The translations under genes were made by a program, and so were the position numbers. The notes beneath the pieces were generated by a model that was given only the letters and a program-made list of their open reading frames with translations, did no database searches and was not told the DNA's origin. This document shows, piece by piece, positions 37,936-46,352 of a stretch of 64,000 bases of DNA. The stretch spans positions 62,001-126,000 of the forward strand of contig CAJXKA010000005.1 in NCBI GenBank assembly GCA_913055655.1, given 5' to 3'. Source of the DNA: an uncultured Oceanospirillales bacterium. Lineage in GTDB: Bacteria; Pseudomonadota; Gammaproteobacteria; Xanthomonadales; SZUA-36. Position 1 is the first letter of the stretch. Every line of letters begins with the position of its first letter.

Positions 37936-38277
37936 TCAAATCGCCGATGCTTGGGAATTGTCGTTATCGCGACGATACGTTTCGGGTTGTGTAAACGAGT
38001 ATTCGAGTGTGCCACCAGTCCGGGCCACCAGCTTGACCAGGTACTCAATACTCATACCGTCGAGGTTCTCATTCAGTATCTTGCTGATCTTCGGCTGCTG
38101 GACACCCAGACGGGCGGCGGCTCTGGCCTGGCTCAGCCTGTTTCGCCGGATGAATATCCTGATCTGTTCGCCAAGAAATACCTTCAGTGCAAGGTGCGCC
38201 GATTCTTCCCTGGAAAAACCCAGGTCTTCAAATACGTTTCCTGTGGTGACGTTTTTCACTTCAAATACTCCGGTCAT
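37936..38277 (-). CDS. higA: HigA-like antitoxin (XRE helix-turn-helix)
   Basis: 113 residues. The helix-turn-helix runs about 52-75 (LSQARAAARLGVQQPKISKIL), and the protein ends with a polar tail. It follows the toxin gene with a 17-bp overlap, the toxin-first order usual for HigBA systems. It would neutralise the toxin and repress the operon through the palindrome at 38598-38617. Confidence 0.85.
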   Translation of the reverse strand: MTGVFEVKNVTTGNVFEDLGFSREESAHLALKVFLGEQIRIFIRRNRLSQARAAARLGVQQPKISKILNENLDGMSIEYLVKLVARTGGTLEYSFTQPETYRRDNDNSQASAI

Positions 38278-38593
38278 GGTCGGTCAGCCGTTGCTTGCCA
38301 AGATCAATATCCAACTTGCTGGTCCGGCGGGTCTTTTTCTCGAACGCATGCAACACGAGGATGCCTGAACGACGCCGCACAACGTAAAACACCCTGTACT
38401 GACCGCGCTCCGAAATCTTGATTTCGCGGACACCCGGACCGATGGTTTTCATCGACCGCCAGTGCAGAGGCTCACTACCCAACTGCAGTCTGAACAGTTC
38501 CTCACCGGCTCGCCGCCGGACAGGTTCCGACCAGCCACGCACCACTCCTTTGGAGTCGCCCAGCCAGTGAATGGGCTTAAGTTCGTATTCCAT
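38261..38593 (-). CDS. higB: HigB-like toxin (RelE superfamily, Gp49/DUF891 type)
   Basis: 110 residues from ATG 38593; the longer open frame has a non-homologous leader and the operator lies inside it. Typical features are IHWLGDSKGVVRGWSEPVRRRAG, LGSEPLHWRSMKTIGPGVREIKI, RVFYVVRRRSGILVLHAFEKKTRRT. The family cuts mRNA on the ribosome. It is the first gene of the pair. Basic residues in the C-terminal KKTR region match the active surface. Confidence 0.85.
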   Translation of the reverse strand: MEYELKPIHWLGDSKGVVRGWSEPVRRRAGEELFRLQLGSEPLHWRSMKTIGPGVREIKISERGQYRVFYVVRRRSGILVLHAFEKKTRRTSKLDIDLGKQRLTDHDRSI

Positions 38594-38597
38594 CAGA

Positions 38598-38617
38598 ATA
38601 TACCCGTTTAGGTATAT
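38598..38617. promoter_or_regulatory. Candidate HigBA operator
   Basis: A perfect inverted repeat ATATACC-N6-GGTATAT, 4 bp upstream of the higB start codon. The position fits autoregulation by the HigA-like antitoxin. It also overlaps AT-rich promoter sequence. Confidence 0.65.
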
Positions 38618-38957
38618 GAAACAAACAGAGCCGACACGCGAAGCGTGGCGTGACGACCGGCCACTGCAAATGAAACTACTGGGTAAACCACGCTCCGGAT
38701 ATCGGTGATCCACCTATCCTGACGTAGGAAATCCTCACTCAAGCCCAAAGCGCACCACGCGTCACCTGCGGGATACTCGTTCCCAGACAGCAGTTTTCGG
38801 CCACAAGCGGACGCACTTTTCTGCTTCGGCAGTTTTAGCTGTTACTCCTTACATAACAACGAGTTCCATGCTATGCTGATAAATGACCGTGTCTGACCAT
38901 GCGCAGATTGTTCGCTAATGGCAGATTCAGCGGAAACTTCTGGACTGGAGGAATCTT
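38618..38957. other. Non-coding gap with palindrome copy 3 (38789-38813)
   Basis: No gene is seen. The segment TTTTCGGCCACAAGCGGAC at about 38793-38811 is a third, more diverged copy of the TCGGCCAGAAGC palindrome, so the HigBA pair is also bracketed by copies. The last ~100 bp are AT-richer (CTTACATAACAACGAG, GCTATGCTGATAAATG) and probably hold the promoter of the lipoprotein gene. Confidence 0.55.
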
Positions 38958-39557
38958 GTGACCAAGCTAATCAAAGTGATGTTGCCCATTGCCGCATGCG
39001 TGTGGATGACGGCCTGTTCCAGCACCTCCAGGATCCAGTCGGATTACCAGGACGAACTGCAGCTTAGTCAGCACAAAACATATGGCTTCAAGAGCCGCAC
39101 TGAGTTCAGTGACGCCGACCTGACCGAGCAGCTTGAGCTTTATGTGAGCGCTGCTGTCGTGCAGGAGTTGCGCGCGGCAGGCCTGGTTGAGTCTGACAAT
39201 CCCGATATTCTCATCGACGTATCCGCAGAACTCGAGGAAGTCACACGCGCACCCTTGGCCAATGGCATCTGTCCCAGCTACGAGGATTACTTCAGCCGCT
39301 GGTACAACTTCTCCTATGGCGGCACGACGGGTGAGAGCAGAAGCCCCGTCTGCAACTACGCGGACGGCCAATTCACGGTTGAGCTGCTGGACTCCAAACA
39401 GGGCCAGTCAATCATGAAGGGCGTTTCCCTGGTACGGCTGGACGAGAACGACAGGGGCGAACACCTGCTGCTTTCAGCCAGCTATGACGTCGCCACCATG
39501 TTCGGCGATTCGCCCGAGCGCGATGGCCGCCTGACTCGTAGCATGGCCAGCCGATAA
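38958..39557 (+). CDS. DUF4136 family lipoprotein
   Basis: 199 residues from GTG 38958 with a strong GGAGGAA upstream. The lipoprotein signal ends in VWMTAC, followed by SSTSRIQSDYQDE. DUF4136 features are YGFKSRTEF, a middle segment NPDILIDVSAELEE and the C-terminal SYDVATMFGDSPERDGRL. Probably attached to the outer membrane. The function is unknown. It is not in an operon with its neighbours. Confidence 0.8.
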   Translation: MTKLIKVMLPIAACVWMTACSSTSRIQSDYQDELQLSQHKTYGFKSRTEFSDADLTEQLELYVSAAVVQELRAAGLVESDNPDILIDVSAELEEVTRAPLANGICPSYEDYFSRWYNFSYGGTTGESRSPVCNYADGQFTVELLDSKQGQSIMKGVSLVRLDENDRGEHLLLSASYDVATMFGDSPERDGRLTRSMASR

Positions 39558-39624
39558 GTTTCGGGCCAGCAAAGCGCCCACGAGGCGGAAATCGACCGCC
39601 ACCGTAATCAGTTGTGGAAGGGCG

Positions 39625-39921
39625 TCAGACCCAGCCCGGTGGGATATCCATCGACTGGTGGGGAATGCCGATAACTTCGATGGTTTCGGTGCCGACGATA
39701 TAGAAAATCACGTGGCTGCCTTCAGGAAAGCTTCGGTAGCCTGGATGAACATCGTTGCGTTCCCGGCCTGCCAACGGATGCTCAGCAAGCCATTCCAGCC
39801 GGGTATTCAGGGCGCGCATGTAGGCTTCTAATTTGCGAAGCCCCCAGGTTTCAATGGTGTAATCGGCAATCGCCTCCAGGTCAGCAGCCGCCCTGGGTGT
39901 GAACTTCACTCCACGGGTCAC
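39625..39921 (-). CDS. parE: ParE-family toxin
   Basis: 98 residues, RelE/ParE fold: VKFTPRAAADLEAIADYT, PLAGRERNDVHPGYRSFPEGSHVIFYIV and VIGIPHQSMD. ParE toxins typically poison DNA gyrase. It overlaps the antitoxin gene by 4 bp and follows it, the usual ParDE order. Confidence 0.88.
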   Translation of the reverse strand: MTRGVKFTPRAAADLEAIADYTIETWGLRKLEAYMRALNTRLEWLAEHPLAGRERNDVHPGYRSFPEGSHVIFYIVGTETIEVIGIPHQSMDIPPGWV

Positions 39922-40166
39922 GATCGCGCTTTGGCACGTGCAATGACCTGTTCGATATCAAAGTCCTCGACGAAGTCCTTTCTGGCCGCCTGTTCCGCAC
40001 CTTCCGCCAGGTGATGACGTAGCGCTTCGAGCCGCCTGCCGCGATCCTCAAGCTCACGTAGCGCGTCCCTTACCAACTCGCTGGCAGTTGTATAGCGCCC
40101 ACTGGCAATTTCCTGCTTGATGAACTCCTCCCAGTGCTGGCCCAGGCTCAGGGATGTCGTCGCCAT
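39918..40166 (-). CDS. parD: ParD-family antitoxin
   Basis: 82 residues from ATG 40166, preceded by GAGGTG; a longer start at 40184 adds six residues with no ribosome site. The ribbon-helix-helix N-terminus reads TTSLSLGQHWEEFIKQEIASGRYTTASELVRDALR and the flexible C-terminal part binds the toxin. It represses its own promoter via the palindrome next to it. Confidence 0.88.
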   Translation of the reverse strand: MATTSLSLGQHWEEFIKQEIASGRYTTASELVRDALRELEDRGRRLEALRHHLAEGAEQAARKDFVEDFDIEQVIARAKARS

Positions 40167-40186
40167 TGTCGATGCACCTCGCAATT

Positions 40187-40203
40187 ATTCAATATGAATA
40201 TTG
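40187..40203. promoter_or_regulatory. Candidate ParD operator
   Basis: Overlapping inverted repeats ATTCA-ATA-TGAAT and CAATAT-GA-ATATTG lie 21 bp upstream of the parD start, where RHH antitoxins usually bind. Confidence 0.6.
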
Positions 40204-40314
40204 TAGGCTATGCACCCGTTCTCATGTACCCCCCACTGACTCCTTTCGCGCCAACCCAACACAACCCCCGCCACTAATGGCATCATTACCCCCTCTGAAA
40301 TTCCGGGTTTGTCC

Positions 40315-41838
40315 ATGAGCTTTACCGAACTGCGCCAACACGATCGTGACCGCTGGCATGCGCTGGCCGGCCAGGCGGTTGAGAAACCGGAGACCCGCCA
40401 TTTCATTGATGGCGACTGGGTCGACTCGTTGGGCGGTGAGCGATTTGAGACCATCAACCCGGCAACCGGCGAGGTGATCGCCTCGGTTTCGGCCGGCATG
40501 GAAAAGGATGTCGACCGCGCCGTGGCGGCGGCGAAATCGGCGTTCCGCGCCGGCAGCTGGGCGAAGATGGCGCCGCGCCAGCGCATGAAAGTGCTGTACC
40601 GGTTCGCCGAACTGGTGGAGGCCAACGCTGCGGAACTGGCGGTGCTGGAATCGGTGGACATGGGCAAGCCCATCGCCGACGCGATTACGACTGACCTGCC
40701 GCTGGTGTGCGAGACGATCCGCTTCATGGCCGAGTGCATCGACAAGGTGGACGGCGCGGTCACCAACACGGCCAGCGACGTGCTGCACATGGTGTTGCGC
40801 GAGCCGCTGGGCGTGGTGGGCGCCATCACGCCGTGGAATTTCCCGATGCTGATGGCGGCATGGAAGTTTGCGCCGGCGCTGGCGGCCGGTAACTCGGTGG
40901 TCCTGAAGCCTGCTGAACAGTCACCGCTGACCAGCCCGCGCCTGGCGCAGCTGTTCGTCGAGGCGGGTGGCCCGCCGGGCGTGTTCAACGTGGTCCAGGG
41001 CGTCGGGGAGGTGACCGGCAAGGCGCTGGCGCTGCACATGGATGTGGCCAAGATTTCGTTCACCGGCTCCACCGAGGTCGGCAAGCTGATGCTGCAATAC
41101 GCCGGCCAGTCGAACATGAAGCGCGTGGGCCTGGAGTGCGGCGGCAAGTCACCGCAGCTGTTCCTGTCCGACCTGCCGAACATGGCCGCCGCCGTAAAAG
41201 CCGCCTACGGTGGTGTGTTCAGGAACATGGGCGAAGTCTGCACCGCCGGCTCGCGCCTGCTGGTCGAGCGCCCCATCTACGACGAATTCATCGAACGGTT
41301 CACGGCCGAAAGCCAGCGCGCCTACATCCCCGGCGACCCGCTGGACCCGGCCACGACGATGGGTCCACTGGTGACCCACGCCGACCAGCAGCGCGTGCTG
41401 GGCATGATCGAAACCGGCAAGTCGGAAGGCGCGCGCCTGGTGTTCGGCGGCAACACGCCCGACGCCCTGGCAAACGGTGCCTACGTCAACCCGACCCTGT
41501 TCGCCGACGTCGACAATCGCATGACCATCGCCCGGCAGGAAATCTTCGGCCCCGTGGCCGGCGTCATCCCGTTCGACTCGGTCGACGAAGCGCTGTCGAT
41601 TGCGAACGACACCATCTACGGCCTGGCCGCGAGCCTGTGGACGAAGGACCTCGACAAGGCCTTCAAGCTGGTGCGCGGTATCGAGGCCGGCGTAATCTGG
41701 GTCAACACCTACGAAGAAGCCGACTTCACCCAGCCGTTCGGCGGCTACAAGCAGTCCGGCAACACGCGCGACAAGTGCATGGACAGCTACCGGAGTTACA
41801 CGCAGACCAAGTCGGCCTGGATGCGACTCTCGGAGTAA
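40315..41838 (+). CDS. NAD(P)-dependent aldehyde dehydrogenase (PuuC-like)
   Basis: 507 residues from ATG 40315 (a TTG two codons earlier is possible). ALDH motifs: the catalytic Glu274 in LECGGKSP, Cys309 in GEVCTAGSRL, PWNFPMLMAAWK for cofactor binding and TGSTEVG. The C-terminus (SGNTRDKCMDSYRSYTQTKSAW) resembles gamma-glutamyl-gamma-aminobutyraldehyde dehydrogenases of putrescine breakdown. It converts an aldehyde to an acid in the cytoplasm. It stands alone between two toxin-antitoxin pairs, so the substrate cannot be told from context. Confidence 0.88.
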   Translation: MSFTELRQHDRDRWHALAGQAVEKPETRHFIDGDWVDSLGGERFETINPATGEVIASVSAGMEKDVDRAVAAAKSAFRAGSWAKMAPRQRMKVLYRFAELVEANAAELAVLESVDMGKPIADAITTDLPLVCETIRFMAECIDKVDGAVTNTASDVLHMVLREPLGVVGAITPWNFPMLMAAWKFAPALAAGNSVVLKPAEQSPLTSPRLAQLFVEAGGPPGVFNVVQGVGEVTGKALALHMDVAKISFTGSTEVGKLMLQYAGQSNMKRVGLECGGKSPQLFLSDLPNMAAAVKAAYGGVFRNMGEVCTAGSRLLVERPIYDEFIERFTAESQRAYIPGDPLDPATTMGPLVTHADQQRVLGMIETGKSEGARLVFGGNTPDALANGAYVNPTLFADVDNRMTIARQEIFGPVAGVIPFDSVDEALSIANDTIYGLAASLWTKDLDKAFKLVRGIEAGVIWVNTYEEADFTQPFGGYKQSGNTRDKCMDSYRSYTQTKSAWMRLSE

Positions 41839-41999
41839 GCCCCTTCAAAGCGCCCCATTCACCGGGCCCGCGGTCAATGACCGTGAATCACTGACAGCAT
41901 CACGCGCAATGATCTGACAGCGCGGGTTGCTGCATGCGGTCACACTAATCCCTAAACAGTCAATCGCCGGGCGCTACGCTCCGGCCGTACTTTCATGTA

Positions 42000-42020
42000 A
42001 CTACAATTTGGTACTACAAT
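42000..42020. promoter_or_regulatory. Direct repeat at the brnTA start, possible operator
   Basis: ACTACAAT occurs at 42000-42007 and again at 42013-42020, the second copy running into the brnT ATG. A 13-bp period puts both on nearly one face of the helix, as expected for RHH binding. No ribosome site is visible. Low confidence. Confidence 0.35.
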
Positions 42021-42300
42021 GAACGTCAGGTACCGATGGGACAAAACCAAGCGGCAACACAACCTCGTCAAGCATGAGCTTGATTTCGTCGATGCCGTGA
42101 CCGTATTTGAAGGTCATACACTTACCGTGGAAGATATTCGGTTCCCTTATGGTGAGCGGCGCTTTATCACGATCGGCCAGGTCAGGGGTCGAATCGTGAC
42201 TGTGGTTCACTCGGAAAACGAAGACGACATACGCATTATTTCGATGCGCAAAGCGACCCGATATGAGCAGGAAAACTACTTCAAAACATTCGCAAACTGA
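42019..42300 (+). CDS. brnT: BrnT-family toxin
   Basis: 93 residues. YRWDKTKRQHNLVKHELDFVDAVTVFEG and ERRFITIGQVRGRIVTVVHSENEDDIRIISMRKATRYE are standard BrnT segments (RelE-like fold, ribonuclease). It precedes and overlaps the antitoxin by 38 bp, the typical BrnTA order. Confidence 0.9.
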   Translation: MNVRYRWDKTKRQHNLVKHELDFVDAVTVFEGHTLTVEDIRFPYGERRFITIGQVRGRIVTVVHSENEDDIRIISMRKATRYEQENYFKTFAN

Positions 42301-42544
42301 CTGGAATCGTGTCGACACCATGCGCGATGAAGACATTGACCTGTCTGACGCCCCGGAAGTCACACCAGAAATGTTCGCCCGGGCAGTCGTTCGTAAAGGC
42401 CTGAAACCAGTCGAAAATAAGAAGCAGGTCACGCTACGCGTGGACGCAGACGTGCTGGCCTGGTTTCGCGCGCAGGGCCGCGGTTACCAAACCCGGATCA
42501 ATGCCTTGTTGCGTGCCTACATGGAGGCGCACCGACCGCGCTAA
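42263..42544 (+). CDS. brnA: BrnA-family antitoxin
   Basis: 93 residues. The N-terminal part (LSDAPEVTPEMFARAVVRKGLKP) wraps the toxin. The C-terminal RHH region reads KKQVTLRVDADVLAWFRAQGRGYQTRINALLRAYMEA. It is convergent with the peroxiredoxin-like gene; the two stop codons overlap. Confidence 0.9.
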   Translation: MSRKTTSKHSQTDWNRVDTMRDEDIDLSDAPEVTPEMFARAVVRKGLKPVENKKQVTLRVDADVLAWFRAQGRGYQTRINALLRAYMEAHRPR

Positions 42545-43197
42545 CGCTTCAGGCGTTTGTCCGCATCGGCTACGTACGCCCGCGCCGCCGCCAGCAAAAT
42601 ATCGGGGTGCAACCGCACCGTGTAGGACGGATTGGCGTAGGTGAAGTTGATCACGCCATCCTGGCCGATAATGAAGGTGGCCGGCACCGGCAACGCGTGA
42701 TGCGTTTCACCGGACGCGGCTTCCAGGTCGATGCCGTAGCCCTGGTATCGCGATACCGTCTCGTCATCCACACGGAACGCGATCCCGAATGCGCGCGTGG
42801 CCTCCGCCTTGCTGTCCGACAGCATGGTGTAGCCGATTTCCGGGTCCTCCAGGCTCGACACCAGCTGCGAGGGCTGGTCCATGCTGACGAACCAGACGTC
42901 GAAGCCCATGGCTTTCAGCTCGGCCTCGCCCTTGCGCATTTCGGCCAGGTGCATATTGCAGTAGGGGCACCAGCCACCGCGGAAGAAGGTCATGACCACA
43001 GGTTTTTCCATGGCGCCCGGGTCAAACTCGAACGGCTCGTCCTCCACGGTCCGGGCCGTGAAGGCCGGCGCCGGCATACCGGGCAGCAACGGCTGGACGT
43101 CGTTGGCGTTGGTATGGATGACGTTGCGACCTTCGCCGGCCCATGACACGGCGGTCGCGGCCAGCAACAGGGTGAACCACAGGGACTGCTTCAACAT
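42541..43197 (-). CDS. Exported peroxiredoxin-like (AhpC/TSA) protein
   Basis: 218 residues from ATG 43197, which has GGAGCG upstream; the ATG at 43209 is too close to that site. The signal peptide is MLKQSLWFTLLLAATAVSWA. The thioredoxin fold has MTFFRGGWCPYCNMHLAEM with a CxxC pair and a peroxiredoxin-type PATFIIGQDG. It would reduce peroxides or disulfides in the periplasm. No partner gene is adjacent. Confidence 0.82.
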   Translation of the reverse strand: MLKQSLWFTLLLAATAVSWAGEGRNVIHTNANDVQPLLPGMPAPAFTARTVEDEPFEFDPGAMEKPVVMTFFRGGWCPYCNMHLAEMRKGEAELKAMGFDVWFVSMDQPSQLVSSLEDPEIGYTMLSDSKAEATRAFGIAFRVDDETVSRYQGYGIDLEAASGETHHALPVPATFIIGQDGVINFTYANPSYTVRLHPDILLAAARAYVADADKRLKR

Positions 43198-43272
43198 GAC
43201 GCGCTCCATGATCGGGTCTGGTCAGTTTAGACCGGAACGACTGGCCGAAGCTTACAGCGCGCCGCCTGCACA

Positions 43273-43305
43273 ATAAAAAAGAGCCGGTACGTTTCCGTAC
43301 CGGCC
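43273..43305 (-). terminator. Intrinsic terminator of the TonB receptor gene
   Basis: On the minus strand GCCGGTACG-gaaa-CGTACCGGC forms a 9-bp GC-rich stem followed directly by TCTTTTTTATT. It lies 34 bp after the receptor stop. Confidence 0.95.
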
Positions 43306-43338
43306 CCAGCACACCACGTTGAGGTGCTTCTTGCGCGT

Positions 43339-46098
43339 TTAGTACTCGAACCGGAGGCCCATTGAGAACGTCCGGCTGTACAGGTAGTTGTGGAAGTTGA
43401 ACAACTCCGGCTGGTTACCGTAGTTCCAGTGGTACTCAGGCTCGGTCAGGTTGGTCGCATCGAACGTCACCGTCAGGTGATCGGTCATGTTCCAGGTGAG
43501 CTGGAAGTCCAGGCTCTCCTCCTGGCCACGCCAGACCTGCAACGGGTTGGCAAACAGCGCCGCCTCGTTGTTGTTGTAGAAGTCGTCACGCCAGAAGTAA
43601 CTCAGGCGCATGTTCCACGTCTCGCGGTCGTAAGCCAGGATCGCGCTGTACGACGTATCGGACACGCCACCAATGGGCGAAATGTCGAACCCGGTAATGT
43701 TGCCGACATCATCCAGGACCGGCAGTTGCTGCTCGGAATCCAGGATGGTGTAGCTGCCCTGGATGCCCAGGCCGTTAAACCAGCCGGGCAGTTCCGGGAA
43801 CCAGGTCACACCAAACTCCCAACCGTCCAGGCTGGAAGCGCCCGCGTTATCCGGCTGGCTCAGGATGTAGTCGTACGGACCACGGTCCGGGGAGTCGTCC
43901 GGGAGATCGATATTGACGACATTCCGGAACGGCACGATGTTGTTGCTGATATCGCGCTTAAACCACGTGGCGTAAAGCACACTGCCCTCGGCGAAGTACC
44001 ACTCCAAAGAGATGTCCGTGTTCTCGGATTCGATCGGCTCCAGGTTCGGGTTACCGCCCGAGGCCGTGCCGTAACCGATATCCGTGACATCAGGGAAGTA
44101 CTGGATGTAGGGATTCAGCTGCGAGAAAGCCGGCAGGTTGAATGTTTCGGTGTAGCTGAAGCGTGCCAGCAGGTTCTCGGTCATGCCCCAACGGACCATC
44201 AGGCTGGGCAATGTCGTCGTGTTGCTGTTGTTGGCCGTGACAAATGCGCCGGTATCATCAGGTGACGCGATATCAGTGTCGACGTCCAGCCAGCGGAGGC
44301 CAACGCGACCGTCGATAAAGCCGGCGCCGACATCGGCATAGAAATCAGCCTGCATGTACGCCGCGATCTGCGTTTCGTCGACCTGGAACACCGGGCTGTA
44401 GCTCGGGTCCGCAAATCCGTAGATCTGGCGCAACTGGGGCAGGTTGGACAGCACCCAGTTCGGATCTGCCACGACCCAGCCCTGCACGACGCCTTCCTGT
44501 CCGCCGAAGAAATCGCCGGTGTTGTACATCGTGAATTCCGGCGGCAGGTCCGCGAGCGTGGTGCCATCAACCGGGCCACCCTCCAATCCGGGCGTGACCT
44601 GGTCCTCGGCGGAACGGTCATCCCAGCGGGCGCCAAAGGTGAGTGTCTTCACAACACCCCAATCCACGTCCCAGTCTGCATCGGCGGTCCAGGTCACGGC
44701 ATCACCCTTGGAACGCGAGCCGTTCTGGAAGCCCCAGTCCAGAAAGTAGTTGTCGACGTTCGTGGGATCGTTCGCCGGAGACCCGGTACCGTTCGGGTCA
44801 TAGTCGAGGTACGGCACACCGTCGCCGGAGTTGATGTTGATGTAGAACTCGGGCGCGATACGCGCGACGCGCTGGCCCCAGAAGTCCGTTTCGAACTCAC
44901 TGTCCTGGAAGGCGACATCGGATTCCAGGGTAAACGTATCGCTCAACTCCCATTGGCCATTCAGGGCATAAAGCCAGCTGTCGGTCTGCTGCACTGTCAC
45001 GTCACCGGAGGTGAAGCTGAAGCCATCTCCCATGGTGCGTCCGCGAATGATATTGGTGCCGCCATAGATTTCGACCGGATCAGCCAGGTCGTAAATCGGC
45101 GAGTTCAGGAACTGGAACCAGAGGCTGTTGAAGATATCCTCGCGGTAACCGTTGTAGAACACTTCCATCGTGTACTGCGAAGTGTCATTCGGCGCCCACT
45201 GCAGGGCCACGTTACCCGCCGGGCGCTCACGCTCACCGCGCGCGTCCAGGTTGAACATGGCATCACGCCAGTGCAGGTACTCGCGGCTCGGGTCACCGGG
45301 CAGCGTCGAACCGGGTGCCGTCGGCAGGCCGCGGTCGGTACCCGGGGTCCAGCCCTGGTCGGGCGGAATCTGGCCCAGGCCGTTGGCCACGGTGTCGAAT
45401 GGGAACGACGCACCGGCATGGGCGCCCTGGTCACGCCAGTCGACCTGGGTGTAGGCGATGTTGATCAACCAGCCGAATTCACCGCCACCACCGGTTTCGA
45501 AACGGTCGCTCAGCAGGAAACTCCCCTGCGGATTGAACTCGTCGGCCGCTTCCATGTAGGTGGCTCGAACCTGGCCGAGGAAATGCAGGCCCTCATCAAT
45601 ATCGAAATCGAAGGGGCGATTGGTGTGAATATCGATCTGTCCGGCAATACCGCGCGAGATGTTCTCGGCAGATCGCGTCTTGTACACGTCGACCCGGTTG
45701 ATCAGGGTGGACGGAATGTCCTGAAGCGCCACGGAACGTCCTGCGGCGGTAAACACGTTGCGGCCATTGATCGTGGTGGTGACATCGGCCAGGCCGCGAA
45801 TCGACACCACGGAGACTTCACCCGCGCCGCGATCGGTCACCTGCACGCCGGGGATGCGCTGCATGGCTTCCACGACGTTGTTGTCCGGGAATTTACCGAG
45901 ATCTTCGGAAACAATCGAGTCAACAATCGCCATGGATTCGCGCTTGATCTCGACCGCCGCCGTCATGCTGTATCTCACGCCGGTGACGATCACTTCTTCG
46001 AGAATTTCTTCTTCGTCATCCTGTGCCATGACCGGTTGACTGGCGGCCAGCGCCGTCATGATGGCCAGCGGCAGACGCTTGAGTGTGCTGCGTTTCAT
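43339..46098 (-). CDS. TonB-dependent outer-membrane receptor
   Basis: 919 residues with GGAGGAGG before the ATG. The signal peptide (LPLAIMTALAASQPVMA) is followed by a TonB-box-like EEVIVTGVRYS, a plug domain (~residues 50-160, LGKFPDNNVVEAMQRIPGVQV, ISIRGL-like SVVSIRGLADV) and a barrel ending in FSMGLRFEY with the terminal aromatic residue. It takes up a bulky ligand across the outer membrane using TonB energy. Its position at the head of the arabinan region suggests arabino-oligosaccharides, which is inference. It ends at a strong terminator, so it is a single transcription unit. Confidence 0.92.
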   Translation of the reverse strand: MKRSTLKRLPLAIMTALAASQPVMAQDDEEEILEEVIVTGVRYSMTAAVEIKRESMAIVDSIVSEDLGKFPDNNVVEAMQRIPGVQVTDRGAGEVSVVSIRGLADVTTTINGRNVFTAAGRSVALQDIPSTLINRVDVYKTRSAENISRGIAGQIDIHTNRPFDFDIDEGLHFLGQVRATYMEAADEFNPQGSFLLSDRFETGGGGEFGWLINIAYTQVDWRDQGAHAGASFPFDTVANGLGQIPPDQGWTPGTDRGLPTAPGSTLPGDPSREYLHWRDAMFNLDARGERERPAGNVALQWAPNDTSQYTMEVFYNGYREDIFNSLWFQFLNSPIYDLADPVEIYGGTNIIRGRTMGDGFSFTSGDVTVQQTDSWLYALNGQWELSDTFTLESDVAFQDSEFETDFWGQRVARIAPEFYININSGDGVPYLDYDPNGTGSPANDPTNVDNYFLDWGFQNGSRSKGDAVTWTADADWDVDWGVVKTLTFGARWDDRSAEDQVTPGLEGGPVDGTTLADLPPEFTMYNTGDFFGGQEGVVQGWVVADPNWVLSNLPQLRQIYGFADPSYSPVFQVDETQIAAYMQADFYADVGAGFIDGRVGLRWLDVDTDIASPDDTGAFVTANNSNTTTLPSLMVRWGMTENLLARFSYTETFNLPAFSQLNPYIQYFPDVTDIGYGTASGGNPNLEPIESENTDISLEWYFAEGSVLYATWFKRDISNNIVPFRNVVNIDLPDDSPDRGPYDYILSQPDNAGASSLDGWEFGVTWFPELPGWFNGLGIQGSYTILDSEQQLPVLDDVGNITGFDISPIGGVSDTSYSAILAYDRETWNMRLSYFWRDDFYNNNEAALFANPLQVWRGQEESLDFQLTWNMTDHLTVTFDATNLTEPEYHWNYGNQPELFNFHNYLYSRTFSMGLRFEY

Positions 46099-46352
46099 TG
46101 AATGTCCTCCTCCAGGAAGCTTGAGCCGTAACTTGAGCCGTAATCGTTATCTGGATCTTGCAGGACTGCCCGTCACCCGGCCGAAACCGGTGTCACGAGT
46201 GATCAAAATTGCGTGCGTGACCTGCGATTTCGCAGGGCCGCCGCTTTTATTTGCAAGAGCCTGTGCTTTTCACTCATCATATTTGTACTACTTATAGACT
46301 GAGAGTTCAATATCCTCTCAACGCGTTTAAGAAAAACTTTTGATGGCAGGAA

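Noticed and set aside
36724..38813. Integron attC sites
   Set aside because: The palindromes are about 30 bp, lack the conserved GTTRRRY/RYYYAAC ends, and no integrase gene is seen.
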